Shown piece by piece: positions 1-9,066 of a stretch of DNA of 15,000 nucleotides. The notes beneath the pieces are model-generated. The model did not search any database, had not been told where the DNA came from, and was given only the letters and a program-made list of their open reading frames with translations. The translations under genes were made by a program, and so were the position numbers. Positions within the stretch are counted from its first letter, which is position 1; each line of letters begins with the position of its first letter. The DNA comes from Actinidia chinensis. Its lineage: Eukaryota; Streptophyta; Magnoliopsida; Ericales; Actinidiaceae. Where the stretch lies: contig CM018906.1 of NCBI GenBank assembly GCA_009663005.1, positions 219,792 through 234,791 of the forward strand. Reading direction: 5' to 3'.

Positions 1-96
1 GATGTTTCAATTATGTCTGGAAATAAAGCCCAACCCTTGAAGTGGGCACCCTTCAAAGCCAGAAATGCCAAAGCAGTCCTAAAACCCCCAAATACT

Positions 97-106
97 CTAT
101 AAAAGG
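97..106 (+). promoter_or_regulatory. TATA-box-like sequence, plus strand
   Basis: The bases CTATAAAAGG match the plant TATA consensus well. They are followed about 30 bases later by a pyrimidine-rich, CA-containing stretch of the sort where plant transcripts start. No convincing plus-strand coding region follows: the first downstream ATG (239) is in a weak context and opens a 108-codon frame I do not recognise. Transcription from here would run antisense to the minus-strand ORF at 161-352. It may be a chance match. Confidence 0.25.
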
Positions 107-160
107 ACCCTCCCTTGCCTGATTTCTCACTCTCCTAGTCCACAAACACTTGCCCAAATA

Positions 161-352
161 TCAATCCTCTTCTTGACGGTGCCAACAAGCCTCAGAGGGC
201 ATTGCCAATCCAAGCAGGCAACCAATAAGAACAGCTTGATGATCCTTGTTCAAACCCATGTGAACGTTTTGCATTCTTGCCTCTGTCCTTGTCCACCAGG
301 CCGAACGCGCGTCGGGGCCGTCAATTTCTACTACAGAGTTTGGGTTTTCCAT
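161..352 (-). CDS. Short unrecognised ORF, possible first coding exon of a minus-strand gene
   Basis: Reading right to left, an ATG at 352 sits in ACCATGG, an ideal plant initiation context, and opens 63 codons ending in TGA. The peptide begins MENPNSVVEIDGPDARSAWW and is hydrophilic at first, with a small hydrophobic patch (AVLIGCLLGLAM) near residues 39-50. I do not recognise the family. The stretch is visibly richer in GC than its surroundings, which suits coding sequence. Upstream (353-900) lies a sequence that looks like a leader and promoter. The frame is open upstream to 430 but without an ATG, so 352 is the only reasonable start. The true exon may end earlier at a splice donor (GT dinucleotides occur after about codon 29), with the remainder intronic. 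It could also be a chance ORF; no paralogue or domain supports it. Confidence 0.35.
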   Translation of the reverse strand: MENPNSVVEIDGPDARSAWWTRTEARMQNVHMGLNKDHQAVLIGCLLGLAMPSEACWHRQEED

Positions 353-516
353 GGTCACCACCACTGTGTCCCCTTCCTTGTGTCCGTGGCCCACCACCAA
401 AAATTGTGTGCTTGGAGCATATTTTCCCACTCATTCACTCTAAAAACGGATCGAAACCAAAAATTTTTAAAAAAACGAAACAAAATACCGAGGGGATCAC
501 GATTGAAGAAGCCCTG

Positions 517-538
517 TTTGAGACCCCAGATCTCAAAT
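517..538. repeat. Leader direct repeat, copy 1
   Basis: The motif reads TTTGAGACCCCAGAT followed by CTCAAAT. It matches 606-627 at 21 of 22 bases. Each copy is also a partial inverted repeat, because TTTGA at one end can pair with TCAAA at the other. Confidence 0.7.
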
Positions 539-605
539 GAAAAAGAACACCCAAAATCCATTTGAGAAGCACAAGCACCGGCTTTAAACCTTACAAATCC
601 AATCA

Positions 606-627
606 TTTGAGACCCCAGATATCAAAT
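606..627. repeat. Leader direct repeat, copy 2
   Basis: This is the second copy of the motif at 517-538, spaced 89 bases away and differing at a single base (ATCAAAT in place of CTCAAAT). Its arms are likewise complementary. Confidence 0.7.
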
Positions 628-796
628 TTTGAAACAGTGACAAAACCCAATCATTTCTGTCCACAGGGAGAGAGATACAGTGTCCGGAATTGAAGAAACC
701 CCACTTCAACACCCTGCATTCCCACACCAAATGCTGCAAGAAAACCAGATAGAATACAGCGTGGTGGTGGGGTTCTTTCTCCCCTACAGCCAAAAG

Positions 797-817
797 TCTC
801 TCTCTCTCTCTCTCTAC
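797..817. repeat. (TC)n microsatellite
   Basis: An uninterrupted TC dinucleotide run of 21 bases. On the minus strand it is a GA tract near the start of the presumed leader, a position where such tracts often occur in plant genes. Confidence 0.9.
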
Positions 818-877
818 TCTACTCGCTACCCCCAACACTGAAAATTACTGTACCCATATGAAAGGTTTGCTCAAACT

Positions 878-886
878 AAACCCTAA
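878..886. promoter_or_regulatory. Telo-box (AAACCCTAA)
   Basis: AAACCCTAA matches the plant telo-box, a short interstitial telomere-like motif found close to transcription starts of many housekeeping and translation-related genes. It lies 61 bases upstream of the GA tract on the minus-strand reading, which fits a promoter for the minus-strand gene. Function is inferred from motif and position only. Confidence 0.4.
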
Positions 887-899
887 TGCATGTGGTAAA

Positions 900-2725
900 A
901 GATCCAGAGACGCATAACCCACTCTCTCTCTTAACTCTCCACAGGTTACCATAGGTGGCCTAGATAGGATATTGAAAAATTAACACTGACAAAGAGAGAA
1001 AAGATAATCCAGCTGTTGAGGAAGATTCCAAACACATGAAAAACACAACTCACTGGTTGGGACTCGCTGCAAGGATAATTTATAACCGTACGGCCCCAAA
1101 TTGTAAAAAATAAAACAGACTCCTGTACATGAGTGAAAATAATGATTGAAAAAATAAAGCAAAATTTCCAATATGGAGTGGATTAAAATCATTTATATCC
1201 AATTTAAGTTTCTTAGCTTGTGGAGGTCATGAATCTTAAAGGTGCAAATTCTTACTTAATACATATTCTGTCAAATATTCTTCTTTCATTATCTTAAGCG
1301 AGTTTTCGTTAATGAGTGGCTTATATTTTTCGAGAGTCTCGGTTACTAAAATTTAAAAATTACTATAACAACGGCTTTTAGTACCTATTCTTGAGAATGT
1401 TTAACAAGCGTACTTGCACACTTTTCACACAAATCAAGGTCATATGTTACTAACTATTTTTTTTTGATTTTTGAAACTAAATTTTCAATATATATGACAC
1501 CTATTTGGCTGGCGACGAATACTTAATAAGCAAAAAGTCATAAACTACAGAAACCCCAACCTGATCATGTGATCATGGCAATAGAAACACTTGTCTTCTT
1601 AAACAAAGTGCATTTGGGTAGGGTGATTTTTATTAAATGTGGGATGGTTCGAATTCTCAGGGGCATTTATAGGGATGATACATGTTCTAACTTTGTTTGG
1701 TTACACCTTTATTATTTTTTTGAGGTGCTCTTTGGTTTTAGAATGCTTGGTGGTTCCTCCTTGGATAGTTAAAATGGCATTCAAACATAAGATTTTTAAA
1801 AAAATCATTTTTATATATATAAACCCTGATCATGGTATGCTAACGAAGATCACAGGGTTATCACACATTGTGGGTGACAGGTAATGTCAAGTGTAAACGC
1901 TTAGGCTTGGTGATAGTGAGTTCTTGTGGGTCTTTCAGACTCATTATTCTTATACAAATTATTTTTATGGACAAAGAACTGGATCTTCTCTCCGTAGAGT
2001 AGGCTTGTTATGGCTAACCACAATAAATCTTGTAAGTTTCCTTTCTTCATTTTATTTTTTTATCGTACTTCCATTGGTGTGGTTATGGTTGCTTGAATCT
2101 CGGTGTTCGTGCTTCTCACATTTAACGTGGAAGTACGAATGCTGACGAGAATGGGGACTTTTTTCTTATGCTAAAATAATCAGAAATTAAAAAAGGCAAT
2201 CCAAAGTAATCAATATAAGAATATATACTAATCATTTAAAAATAAGAGTTTCTATATTGTAAGAATAGTCACAACACTGCGCTCCCAAGTTCAACTGACC
2301 TATAATCCACTATAGTAAGCCTCCAAATTATTTTTTTATTTATTAAATATATACGATTACTTAATATCTTATTCAATATGATATATAGCTTACTGAAATA
2401 CATACATATTTCCTATCAATAATAGTCACATTGTGATTCTAGAATTCCTAATTTATAAAGAATGAGAAATCGTAGTGGCTATCACTTCTTCATTAGAAGA
2501 TGTGGGTGTTTGAATATGCTTGATCGAATAAAATTATTTTTCTCAATCAATCTCTCATGACCTAGGCCTGAGAATTGGCCTGTTTTATAAGGATAATGGA
2601 TTTCTATTCGCAACCACCCTTATGTGTAACAAAAAAATTAGAAACATTAGGAAATATGAAAATAGTTATGGTGTCGCAAAATTCTAAACCCATTCAACTT
2701 ATGAACTTGAAATGAGAAGATTGTG
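900..2725. other. Intergenic AT-rich DNA, no gene seen
   Basis: Open frames here (for example at 1569-1884 and 1924-2145) are short and rich in Phe, Ile and Leu, as expected of AT-rich non-coding DNA, and resemble no protein I know. Minor structures are a cluster of TGATCATG words at 1562-1577 with another at 1824 and several TATATA tracts. I see no complete transposon here, though old degraded copies cannot be excluded. Confidence 0.6.
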
Positions 2726-2730
2726 AAAAT

Positions 2731-3182
2731 TGGCCTCAATTAAAAACCTTTTAGTTTTAAGGGTTGCACTCTTTCAAAAAGTGGTACTCCCTCCCAATAG
2801 AGCTTTTGCGGCTCACAAGGAACCCTTAATTTTGCGTTAATGGCTCTCAAAAATCTGTGAATTCTATGCCTATATATACAACCTCCTATGGCTGTGACAA
2901 AAGGTTAAAAAAGAAGCGAGAGAAGAGATGTAGAGGAGGTAGAAAGAGTGTGAGGGAGGTGGTAGCTGTTTTACCATCCACAGACAACCAATAGGTAGGT
3001 GAGGGAAGAAAAGGATAATCAGAGAAATTGAGAGAGAGAAACTATAAATTTGTAATTTTTCTTTATCACAAATAGTGAAATCGCTGCCACCAAAGAAAGC
3101 AAACAAATTTATCGAACCTCGTAAATATATGTGTCTCTGTGTGCGAGATTGTGTGTTTTTTAGTTTGGTTCTGGGGATAACA
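2731..3182 (+). repeat. 5' LTR (452 bp)
   Basis: The LTR starts TGGCCTCAATTAAA and ends GGGGATAACA. Its first ~84 bases (2731-2814) and last ~104 bases (3079-3182) align with the two ends of the right LTR, at roughly three quarters identity by eye. The middle (2815-3078) does not align with the right LTR. It contains TATATATA at 2871-2878, a plausible TATA box for the element's own transcript, followed by purine-rich sequence. Confidence 0.8.
2871..2878 (+). promoter_or_regulatory. Candidate LTR TATA box
   Basis: TATATATA lies inside the left LTR about 140 bases from its start, a typical place for the U3 promoter of a plant retrotransposon. The right LTR has no equivalent at the matching position. 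Confidence 0.35.
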
Positions 3183-3184
3183 AT

Positions 3185-3196
3185 TAGTATCAGAGC
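3185..3196 (+). other. Primer binding site, tRNA-iMet type
   Basis: TAGTATCAGAGC differs at one base from TGGTATCAGAGC, the complement of the 3' end of plant initiator methionine tRNA used to prime minus-strand DNA synthesis. It starts two bases after the 5' LTR ends, as expected. Confidence 0.85.
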
Positions 3197-3893
3197 TCAA
3201 AACAAAGTTTAGGTTTCTTCATTTGTGTTCTAAAAACTTTTGCGACACATAGTGATCATCTCGAGGATACGAATCTTCTAATCAAACTTCCCAAAACCAA
3301 ACCGATAACACACGCGCCATCAGTGCAACTGAGTTTAGGTGCGTGAGATTCACGTGACGGCCAAAGGTTGCTGACGAGGTAAGTTCACTCGTCATGTGCC
3401 ACAAGTGGTCCACGCACATCATAGTAAACAACCACTCAATCAACATCACGTTAGCGCCTAGTCAGCAAACGGAATATTCAAGGAATATTTCTTAGTTTGG
3501 GGAAGGAAAAATTTAAAATCAGTCCAGAAGTTAAAAATCTATTTTTAGTCCTGGACTTTGAGAAAATATAGTTTGGTCCATTAAATTTATGAAAATACAG
3601 TTGGGCTCTAAGTTTTGATATTATAATTTAGGCTCTAGATTTTATGAAAATTTTTGTTTAGTTACCAAAGGTTTTCTTGCATTCCGATTCGATCCGCAGA
3701 TACGGAATTTGTGTATTTGACCCATATCAGTTTTGGTAGAGTTTATTCTGGTACTCCACAAGAGGGGAATATGGCATAACAGTCAATATGGTGGTTCACC
3801 CCCACATTGGCGGAGGTGGTAAAGAAGATTGAAAAAATATCCGCCATATGTGAAAGAATTCTAAGTAGAGATCTCATTGTGAGAAGATCTCAA

Positions 3894-4170
3894 ATGAGAA
3901 TCTCATTATTTGGCTACTAGTATTTATAGAAAACTTTCGATAGGAATCTAATGTGTGAGATTCTCTCATACATTTGGGATCTCATTTTGGATACTAGCAT
4001 TTATAGAATTGCTTCGGAATAGAATCTTTCATATCTGACTATTATCATTTATGAAGCAAGGCTTTCTAAGTAGGGATCTCACATGTGAGAAGGATATGAG
4101 AAAAGGGATATCATATTTAGACAGTATTACAAAGAGGTTTTCGAGTAGGATCTCATATTTGGACACCAAC
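3894..4170. repeat. Degenerate direct repeats inside the retrotransposon
   Basis: A unit of roughly 60-80 bases recurs about four times with drift. The clearest pair is TACTAG(T/C)ATTTATAGAA, preceded by TTTGG, at 3909 and 3986 (spacing 77). Later units repeat (A)GGATCTCA and ATTTGGACA words near 4073, 4109 and 4150. Short inverted motifs such as CTCACATGTGAG are embedded. These make up most of the element's 3' internal region and encode nothing recognisable. Confidence 0.6.
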
Positions 4171-4336
4171 AATCTATTAGATGACTCTCAGTCATAGATC
4201 TCGGTAAGGTGGAGCTTTACAATTGTCGAGAAGATTAATGATTGGGTCAAATTTTTACTGCTTGAACTTGACCTATCTCTGGCGTCGAAGGTGCATGGTA
4301 GGCAGCGTTACTTTCCGGTTGGGAGAAATTTTCACT

Positions 4337-4347
4337 AAGGCAAGAGG
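4337..4347 (+). other. Polypurine tract
   Basis: AAGGCAAGAGG (one pyrimidine) lies one base before the TGG start of the 3' LTR. This is the expected place for the plus-strand primer of an LTR retrotransposon. Confidence 0.6.
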
Positions 4348-4348
4348 T

Positions 4349-5021
4349 TGGCTCAATTAAAACCCTTTTGTTTTTCAAGAGTTGTTCTACTCTTAAGAAG
4401 TGGTACTCCCTTTCACTAGAGCTTTTGGGCTCCTGATACGGATAGCAAGCAGAAGATTATTGGAGATCCGAGGGCATTGTTATGCCTGCGTGGTCATAAC
4501 TTAATCTGCTGTAACTTTTGCTGTGTAATTACGTTTCCTATTATAATATATTTTTGAAAAGCTAGCAACGAGGTGAAGACCCAAAAAATTATGATTTTGT
4601 TTTTCCGGACCAAGAAAAATGCAAAAAAAAACGCTTTTTAAGTATGATTTTGGCCCATTTAGTATTGTGGGCTTATTTTTGTAAGTTTTTTCTTTAATTT
4701 CGGTTTGGTCCCTGGCCCTAGGATTTCAAGCACTATTATAACTCTTGTTTTGGATATTTTCAAGCATTTTGTGGAGAGATTAATATAGTTTACCGTGCAG
4801 TTTTGCCGTATTTTCCCAATCGTTCGGTAATTCTTACGAATTAACGAACGTTTGATACTCTTTTTGCCTGATATTACACTTGAATCAACAGGTTTAAGGA
4901 AGAAATCAAATATGAAATCACTACCACTCCATAAAGTAGGCAAATTTGCCGAACCTTGTAAATATCCGTGTCTGTGTGTGTGAGAGTGTGTGGTTTTTGT
5001 TTTGGTTCTGATCCCCCAACA
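4349..5021 (+). repeat. 3' LTR (673 bp, with extra internal sequence)
   Basis: The outer parts, 4349-4432 and 4914-5021, match the ends of the 5' LTR, including the GT-rich run before the final CAACA. The middle, 4433-4913, is about 215 bases longer than and unlike the middle of the 5' LTR. It contains homopolymer-rich sequence and words typical of other plant LTRs. Either it gained an insertion, the left LTR lost sequence, or the two LTRs come from different subfamily members by recombination. A 128-codon minus-strand frame crossing this segment is low-complexity and unconvincing. Confidence 0.75.
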
Positions 5022-5026
5022 AAGAT

Positions 5027-7639
5027 TACTTGTTAAAGAAACCAATGTTTTGGATCATGAGGATCGTGGAGTGATTCATGCAACTGATTTTCCTTTTTAG
5101 GTCCCTTATTGTACGGTTTCTTCATGATAGGGTCCTTTCAACCTAATTCCCAGGAGCGTTTTCCTCCACAAACTCTCACATATGTTTGGAGGGACTGGAA
5201 GTGGTTAACTTTTAAGTGAATTTGTAACTTTTCACCACGACCTTTAATCTACAAAAAACAAAAACAAAAACATTGGATTTGTTTTTGTTGATTTTTTTTG
5301 GAATTGAAACTTCCTTGGTAGGAAAAAAAACCTTACTTCGTCCTGATGTGGAAAATGGGCTCTGCCGCTGTTGATTTTTACTTATGATTCCTGTTTCTCA
5401 TGATATGGATCTAGTGGGTTGTTTATCTTTTCTATGTATATGGATTGTGTCATTGAAAATGTTCTATTCAAGATTGGCAAAAGTGAGCAATAAAAATGAA
5501 GCCTTGTCAATATGGAAGAGTAGATTCGTGTGGTTGATTCAAATTTCCCCAAGAGTCATTTTGTTTTTTACACTCCAATCCATCTAATCCAATAAATAAA
5601 AAAAGACCACGATAGATGCAGAGTGTCTTTTTTTTTCTGATGAATTACTTTGTTTTATTGTTCCTAATCATGATAGTTCTATTGCGCACATCAAAGTGAC
5701 TTGTAAGCACATGGATCAGATTAATTTCACATAAATATTCAAATTACTTTTCTAATTACAATCTAGATGCTTGAAAGCAAAAGCCATTTTGTGTTCAAGT
5801 GATACCGAACTCAACCCAACGGATGTTTAAAATGTTATAGTAAATTTGGTTGTTTCGGTTTTTATAGCAAATCCAGCCCTGAAAAAAATCTTCCTCCATG
5901 AAGAATATTAGAAAAACAATCTATTCTTCATTCTACAAGTTGGATTAAGCCTTCTAGTCAATTCATAGGATGGTCTGGTATTTATTCATTTGGAAGTATA
6001 AGTGAAGAAGGGCCACCAAGAGAAGAGTTTTTTATAAACCGCACAATGGGTCTAATGAGAAACGCTATTCTTTTCCCAGTGATTCTTACGTATGTTTGGA
6101 CATGGGTGGAAAGAAACGAAAATGTATTATAAAACAATGAATTGGTGGGCGCCCTTTTTTATAACATAATTTTAACAAGCTGGAAAAATACATTTATTAT
6201 CTTCTTTTATTTTCTCATTAGGACCAAAAAGAAAAGAGAGAGGAGAGAAAAAAAATAAATTTGCTAATAATGCACTTTATTTTCTTGTCTTTTTTTTTTT
6301 TTTCTTTTCTTTCGCATTTTTAATGAAATCTAAAAATAAAAACACACGAATAGCTGAAGAAAAGCGCGACGGGCTACTAGGCTCGTGTCAGCCCCATAGA
6401 TAGTGGAAGAAGTCCAGTCAACTACGTTTCAATTGTACTTTTCCTCTTTATCATATATTTCTTTTGTGCTTTTTAGCATGATGTTTATTATATATCGGAA
6501 GATTCCGTATGCTTAAGCATTTTACATTTAGATGGAGGATGGGCCAATCATCGTCCAAAATAGACATGAAAACTGAGTTCAAATCACATTTTAATATATT
6601 AAGTATAACCTGGATTCTTACTAGTCAAGTTACATATACTTATTAAAAAGCTTCAATTCTTGGTTCATGTCTAGGAATGTATTAAAAAAAAAATAATCAA
6701 TCTATTCTATTTTAATAATATGGATGGTCATGGTCAGCTATTCATTAACATTCGTAACTTTTTTAAAGAAAAAAAAACAAGAAATAAGCAAATTTTATGA
6801 ATTGAATGCGGAACATATATGTAACTTTTCTCATTCTTGCATGGAAGAGCTGGGAAGGGAAGACATACTTGAGAGTAAGAATGTGTGGAAAGCATAACAA
6901 ACAAACATAGGCATTGGGTAGGGATGCGGCAGGCAGAAAAAATAGGTCATTGCAAAACATACAAGCCCGTCCGTCCATGCCATTTCAATTTTCTTTACCC
7001 TATTATTGTCAATTCGATGCATTTACGTACCAGTACCGCCACAAACTATTTATGTGCTTAGAATGGTCAAATATTGGGTGACTACTTGGCATGATTAGGT
7101 GGGTAATAGAATCACAGGGATGGATTCAAGAAAGGTTTATTTGGATGAATTTATCATAACTGGATAGCATTCATTAGCATCATGATTCAAAATGTTAACC
7201 CTTCTATTCGTGTTTATTGTAATAAAAAATATTAAATAAGCCAATCTCTATGATCTGTTTTTTTAAGTTATTTTGAGTTCATAAGCAAAAAACAAAAGTT
7301 ATGTCGTCATACAATACGACGTAGCTCTCTAGACAAAGAATTCTAAGTTGCACAAGTCAATAATCTTCACGTGAAGTTTTAAAGAAATTCATACCCTTAT
7401 TTTTACATGTTATCAAAAGTATAAAAATTACAAGCAGCAATAAACGCTGGGCTCACATAGATCTTTAAAATCTAGTATAATAAAAATATAACACGCAGAC
7501 ACAGGGAACGTGTTGTCAAAAAAATGTCCAAAACCACAAATACGTATGAGATATATGGAAAGCATAAATCAAACTAGACATTATAATTACACACTATAGG
7601 AAGTGGGGCCACCACCGACACCGGGAGGTCACGTTATAC

Positions 7640-7640
<1 letters not shown>
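5027..7640. other. Intergenic AT-rich DNA, no gene seen
   Basis: No open frame here resembles a protein. Visible structure is limited to the imperfect AAACA/TGTTT hairpin at 5257-5289, a purine-rich stretch at 6220-6260 followed by a T-rich stretch at 6284-6320, and many poly-A/T tracts. Frames at 5384-5587 and 6763-7022 are short and hydrophobic and look accidental. Old unclassified transposon remnants may be present. Confidence 0.6.
5257..5289. repeat. A/T-rich perfect inverted repeat
   Basis: The left arm 5257-5268 (AACAAAAACAAA) and right arm 5278-5289 (TTTGTTTTTGTT) are exact reverse complements over 12 bases with a 9-base loop. The low sequence complexity means it could arise by chance. 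Confidence 0.6.

Positions 7641-7641
<1 letters not shown>

Positions 7642-7679
<38 letters not shown>
7642..7679. repeat. (GA)19 microsatellite
   Basis: A perfect GA dinucleotide run of 38 bases lies 29 bases before the target duplication of the Mutator-like element. The open frame starting at 7640 is an artefact of this repeat (alternating Arg and Glu). Confidence 0.95.
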
Positions 7680-7681
<2 letters not shown>

Positions 7682-7707
7682 CTGGGGTTATATGTGAATT
7701 GGTATAA

Positions 7708-7716
7708 AAGTTTTTT
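7708..7716. repeat. Target site duplication, left (AAGTTTTTT)
   Basis: These nine bases directly flank the element and are repeated exactly at 8471-8479. A 9-bp duplication is diagnostic of Mutator-like transposition. Confidence 0.85.
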
Positions 7717-8023
7717 GGGTAAATTTCACTTATCTCCCCTGAGGTTTATAAAAAATATAACCACCTTTTCTGTATTTTTAAAAATTATATTATATTTTTT
7801 ACTTTTGAAATTATTGTCAAAATTCTTTCATGAAGCTAATTTTTGTCCAAAAATAATAAGATTACCCTTATATTTAAGATTTTTAATTTTTTTCTCAATA
7901 CACCAATTAATATAAAATAAATATTTTATTTTTCTCAAAATACCATTTATTTGAAAACTACTCTATTTTTTATTTTTTATCAATAAGTAAGTAACTTTTA
8001 AAAAAATAATTGAGCTAAATAAT

Positions 8024-8155
8024 TTACTTTTTAAGTACTCATAATCAAAATATACTAAAAAATAAAATTTAAAAAAATAATATTTATTTTAAAATTAATT
8101 CAAATATTTTACTTTTTAAGTGTTATTAATCTAAATATACTTAAAAAATAAATTT
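8024..8155. repeat. Direct repeat in the centre of the Mutator-like element
   Basis: The stretch starting TTACTTTTTAAGT near 8024 recurs near 8109, each followed by a similar run (AATATACT with AAAAAATAAA). The spacing is about 85 bases. It suggests the element's spacer was itself partly duplicated. Confidence 0.55.
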
Positions 8156-8348
8156 TACTATCAATTTTTTTTTTAAAAAAAGATAGTGTTTATTTATTTT
8201 AATTATTGTATTGAGAAGAAACTTTAAATTCCCTAAACATAAAGGCAATCTTGTCATTCTTGCACAAAAAATGTCTTTAGAGAGAATCTTAACAATAATT
8301 TCTAATATAAAAAAGTTCAATGCAATTTTTAAAAGAAAATTTATTTCT

Positions 8349-8368
8349 ACACTCCAAAATAGGAGTGT
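8349..8368. repeat. Small hairpin in the right arm of the Mutator-like element
   Basis: ACACTCC (8349-8355) and GGAGTGT (8362-8368) are exact reverse complements around a 6-base loop. This segment is part of extra sequence in the right arm that has no counterpart in the left arm. Confidence 0.6.
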
Positions 8369-8470
8369 ATGAATCATTTTTAGAGTGTAAAAATCATTTT
8401 TTTTTTTTTAAATTATACATGAGGTATCTGTATTTGTCAGAAACTTCAGGAATGTCAGTAAAATTCACCC

Positions 8471-8479
8471 AAGTTTTTT
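8471..8479. repeat. Target site duplication, right (AAGTTTTTT)
   Basis: This is the exact copy of 7708-7716, directly abutting the right terminus CACCC of the Mutator-like element. Confidence 0.85.
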
Positions 8480-8883
8480 ATTTGGTTCAATAATGCAGTC
8501 ACTAATTAGCACGTGGGTTTTCCTTCCCTGATTGGATCACCACCAGAGAGAGGCCCTAAGGAGACGTGCGGTCCAACCCGTTTGGGCCTAGGCGAACTCA
8601 CACTCACGCCCAACAAATAAACTAATTTCCGAAAAATAAAGCCATTTTTTGTAATTTTGTTTTCATGGCTGCACAGTAACACATCACAAAAGAACTTGAA
8701 AAACGATAGAAAATGGCAATATGCAAGAAAAAGAAGTAAAAGAGCAACACTCAATTATCAAACACTACATACAATATATGAAAGAATTACAGAGGACGAG
8801 AAAGGAAAGAAGTGTCTCAGATGTATTAAAATGGGTTGTTTCATGCTGTTATAGCCCATTTAATTTTGTATCTAATCGTGATT
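8480..8883. other. Intergenic sequence with G-box and TGGGCC motifs, no gene seen
   Basis: CACGTG (8510-8515) and TGGGCC (8583-8588) lie in a locally GC-richer stretch, as seen in plant promoters. No plausible gene follows on either strand: the plus-strand ATG at 8665 reads only four codons. A minus-strand frame (8506-8754) with a hydrophobic start has no ATG at its beginning. The motifs may be remnants or coincidental. Confidence 0.35.
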
Positions 8884-8891
8884 GACATATG

Positions 8892-9066
8892 CAGGGGCAG
8901 TACCATCCAGGAGCATGAGCTATAGCTCTCCCTCGCTCTCCCTCACTTCTCAAAAATTATAAATTTTATTTTAAATTTTAAAATTTTTTACACTTTAGCC
9001 CTCTTAAAATATATTATTATTTTTTTTATACTTTACCACTGACATAAAATTCTGGATCCGTCCCTA
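8892..9066. mobile_element. Small hAT-like non-autonomous element (175 bp)
   Basis: The left end CAGGGGCAG...ATCCAGG and the right end (reverse complement TAGGGACGGATCCAGAA) form imperfect terminal inverted repeats. The flanks GACATATG (8884-8891) and GATGTATG (9067-9074) match at 6 of 8 bases, consistent with the 8-bp target duplication of hAT transposons. The inside is A/T-rich and non-coding. Sequences ending in GGATCC(A/G)GAA next to GGGGC are widespread in plant genomes. The imperfect ends leave some doubt about the exact borders. Confidence 0.55.

Larger units (their letters stand above)
353..840 (-). other. Probable 5' leader of the minus-strand gene
   Basis: On the minus strand this stretch reads as a (GA)n tract (797-817), then T/G-rich sequence without long open frames, down to the ACCATGG start at 352. 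A GA/CT tract near the cap site and a long, T-rich, possibly intron-containing leader are common in plant genes. Within it a 22-base motif occurs twice with one mismatch (517-538 and 606-627). Open frames here have no recognisable protein similarity. The transcription start and any leader intron cannot be fixed from sequence alone. Confidence 0.35.
2731..5021 (+). mobile_element. Non-autonomous LTR retrotransposon (about 2.3 kb)
   Basis: Two related long repeats (2731-3182 and 4349-5021) in direct orientation flank about 1.17 kb. Both begin TGG and end AACA. Immediately after the left LTR, following two spacer bases, TAGTATCAGAGC (3185-3196) closely matches TGGTATCAGAGC, the usual plant primer binding site for initiator-methionine tRNA. 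A purine tract (4337-4347) precedes the right LTR. The flanks AAAAT (2726-2730) and AAGAT (5022-5026) match at 4 of 5 bases and fit a 5-bp target duplication. The inside has no open frame over 60 codons and no gag, protease, reverse transcriptase or integrase signature, so the element depended on enzymes made elsewhere. With no pol gene, Copia or Gypsy origin cannot be settled. The divergent LTRs indicate an old insertion. Confidence 0.82.
7717..8470. mobile_element. Mutator-like non-autonomous foldback element (754 bp)
   Basis: The ends are GGGTAAATTTCACTTA on the left and the reverse complement of GGGTGAATTTTACTGA on the right. A perfect 9-bp target duplication, AAGTTTTTT, flanks them. The inverted repeats run far inward: roughly 7717-7928 pairs with 8190-8470, so translations of the two arms on opposite strands resemble each other (for example FCPKIIRLPLYL and FCARMTRLPLCL). 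The central ~260 bases hold an imperfect direct repeat. No transposase is encoded, and the ORFs crossing it are shadows of AT-rich arms. Long terminal inverted repeats with 9-bp duplications are typical of plant Mutator-like MITEs. The intact duplication suggests a relatively recent insertion. Confidence 0.85.

Noticed and set aside
1640..1665. GGTTCGAATTC resembling a tRNA B box
   Set aside because: The flanking bases do not form a T stem and no other tRNA arms are present upstream.
2870..3106. 78-codon minus-strand frame
   Set aside because: It lies in the 5' LTR, in the antisense direction, with no recognised similarity.
3850..4170. Repeats that might suggest a CRISPR-like array
   Set aside because: The units are degenerate, of uneven length, without distinct spacers, and lie inside a plant retrotransposon.
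4659..5045. 128-codon minus-strand frame
   Set aside because: It lies almost wholly within the 3' LTR, is Lys/Thr/Ser-rich low-complexity sequence, and reads through GT-repeat DNA (HSHTHRH). There is no gag or pol similarity.
7640..7915. Open frame beginning MRERERERE
   Set aside because: It is a translation of the (GA)19 microsatellite followed by the AT-rich arm of the Mutator-like element.
8506..8754. Minus-strand frame with a hydrophobic, signal-peptide-like start
   Set aside because: There is no ATG at its beginning (the frame opens at TTG), the rest has no recognisable domain, and the hydrophobicity follows from T-rich sequence.
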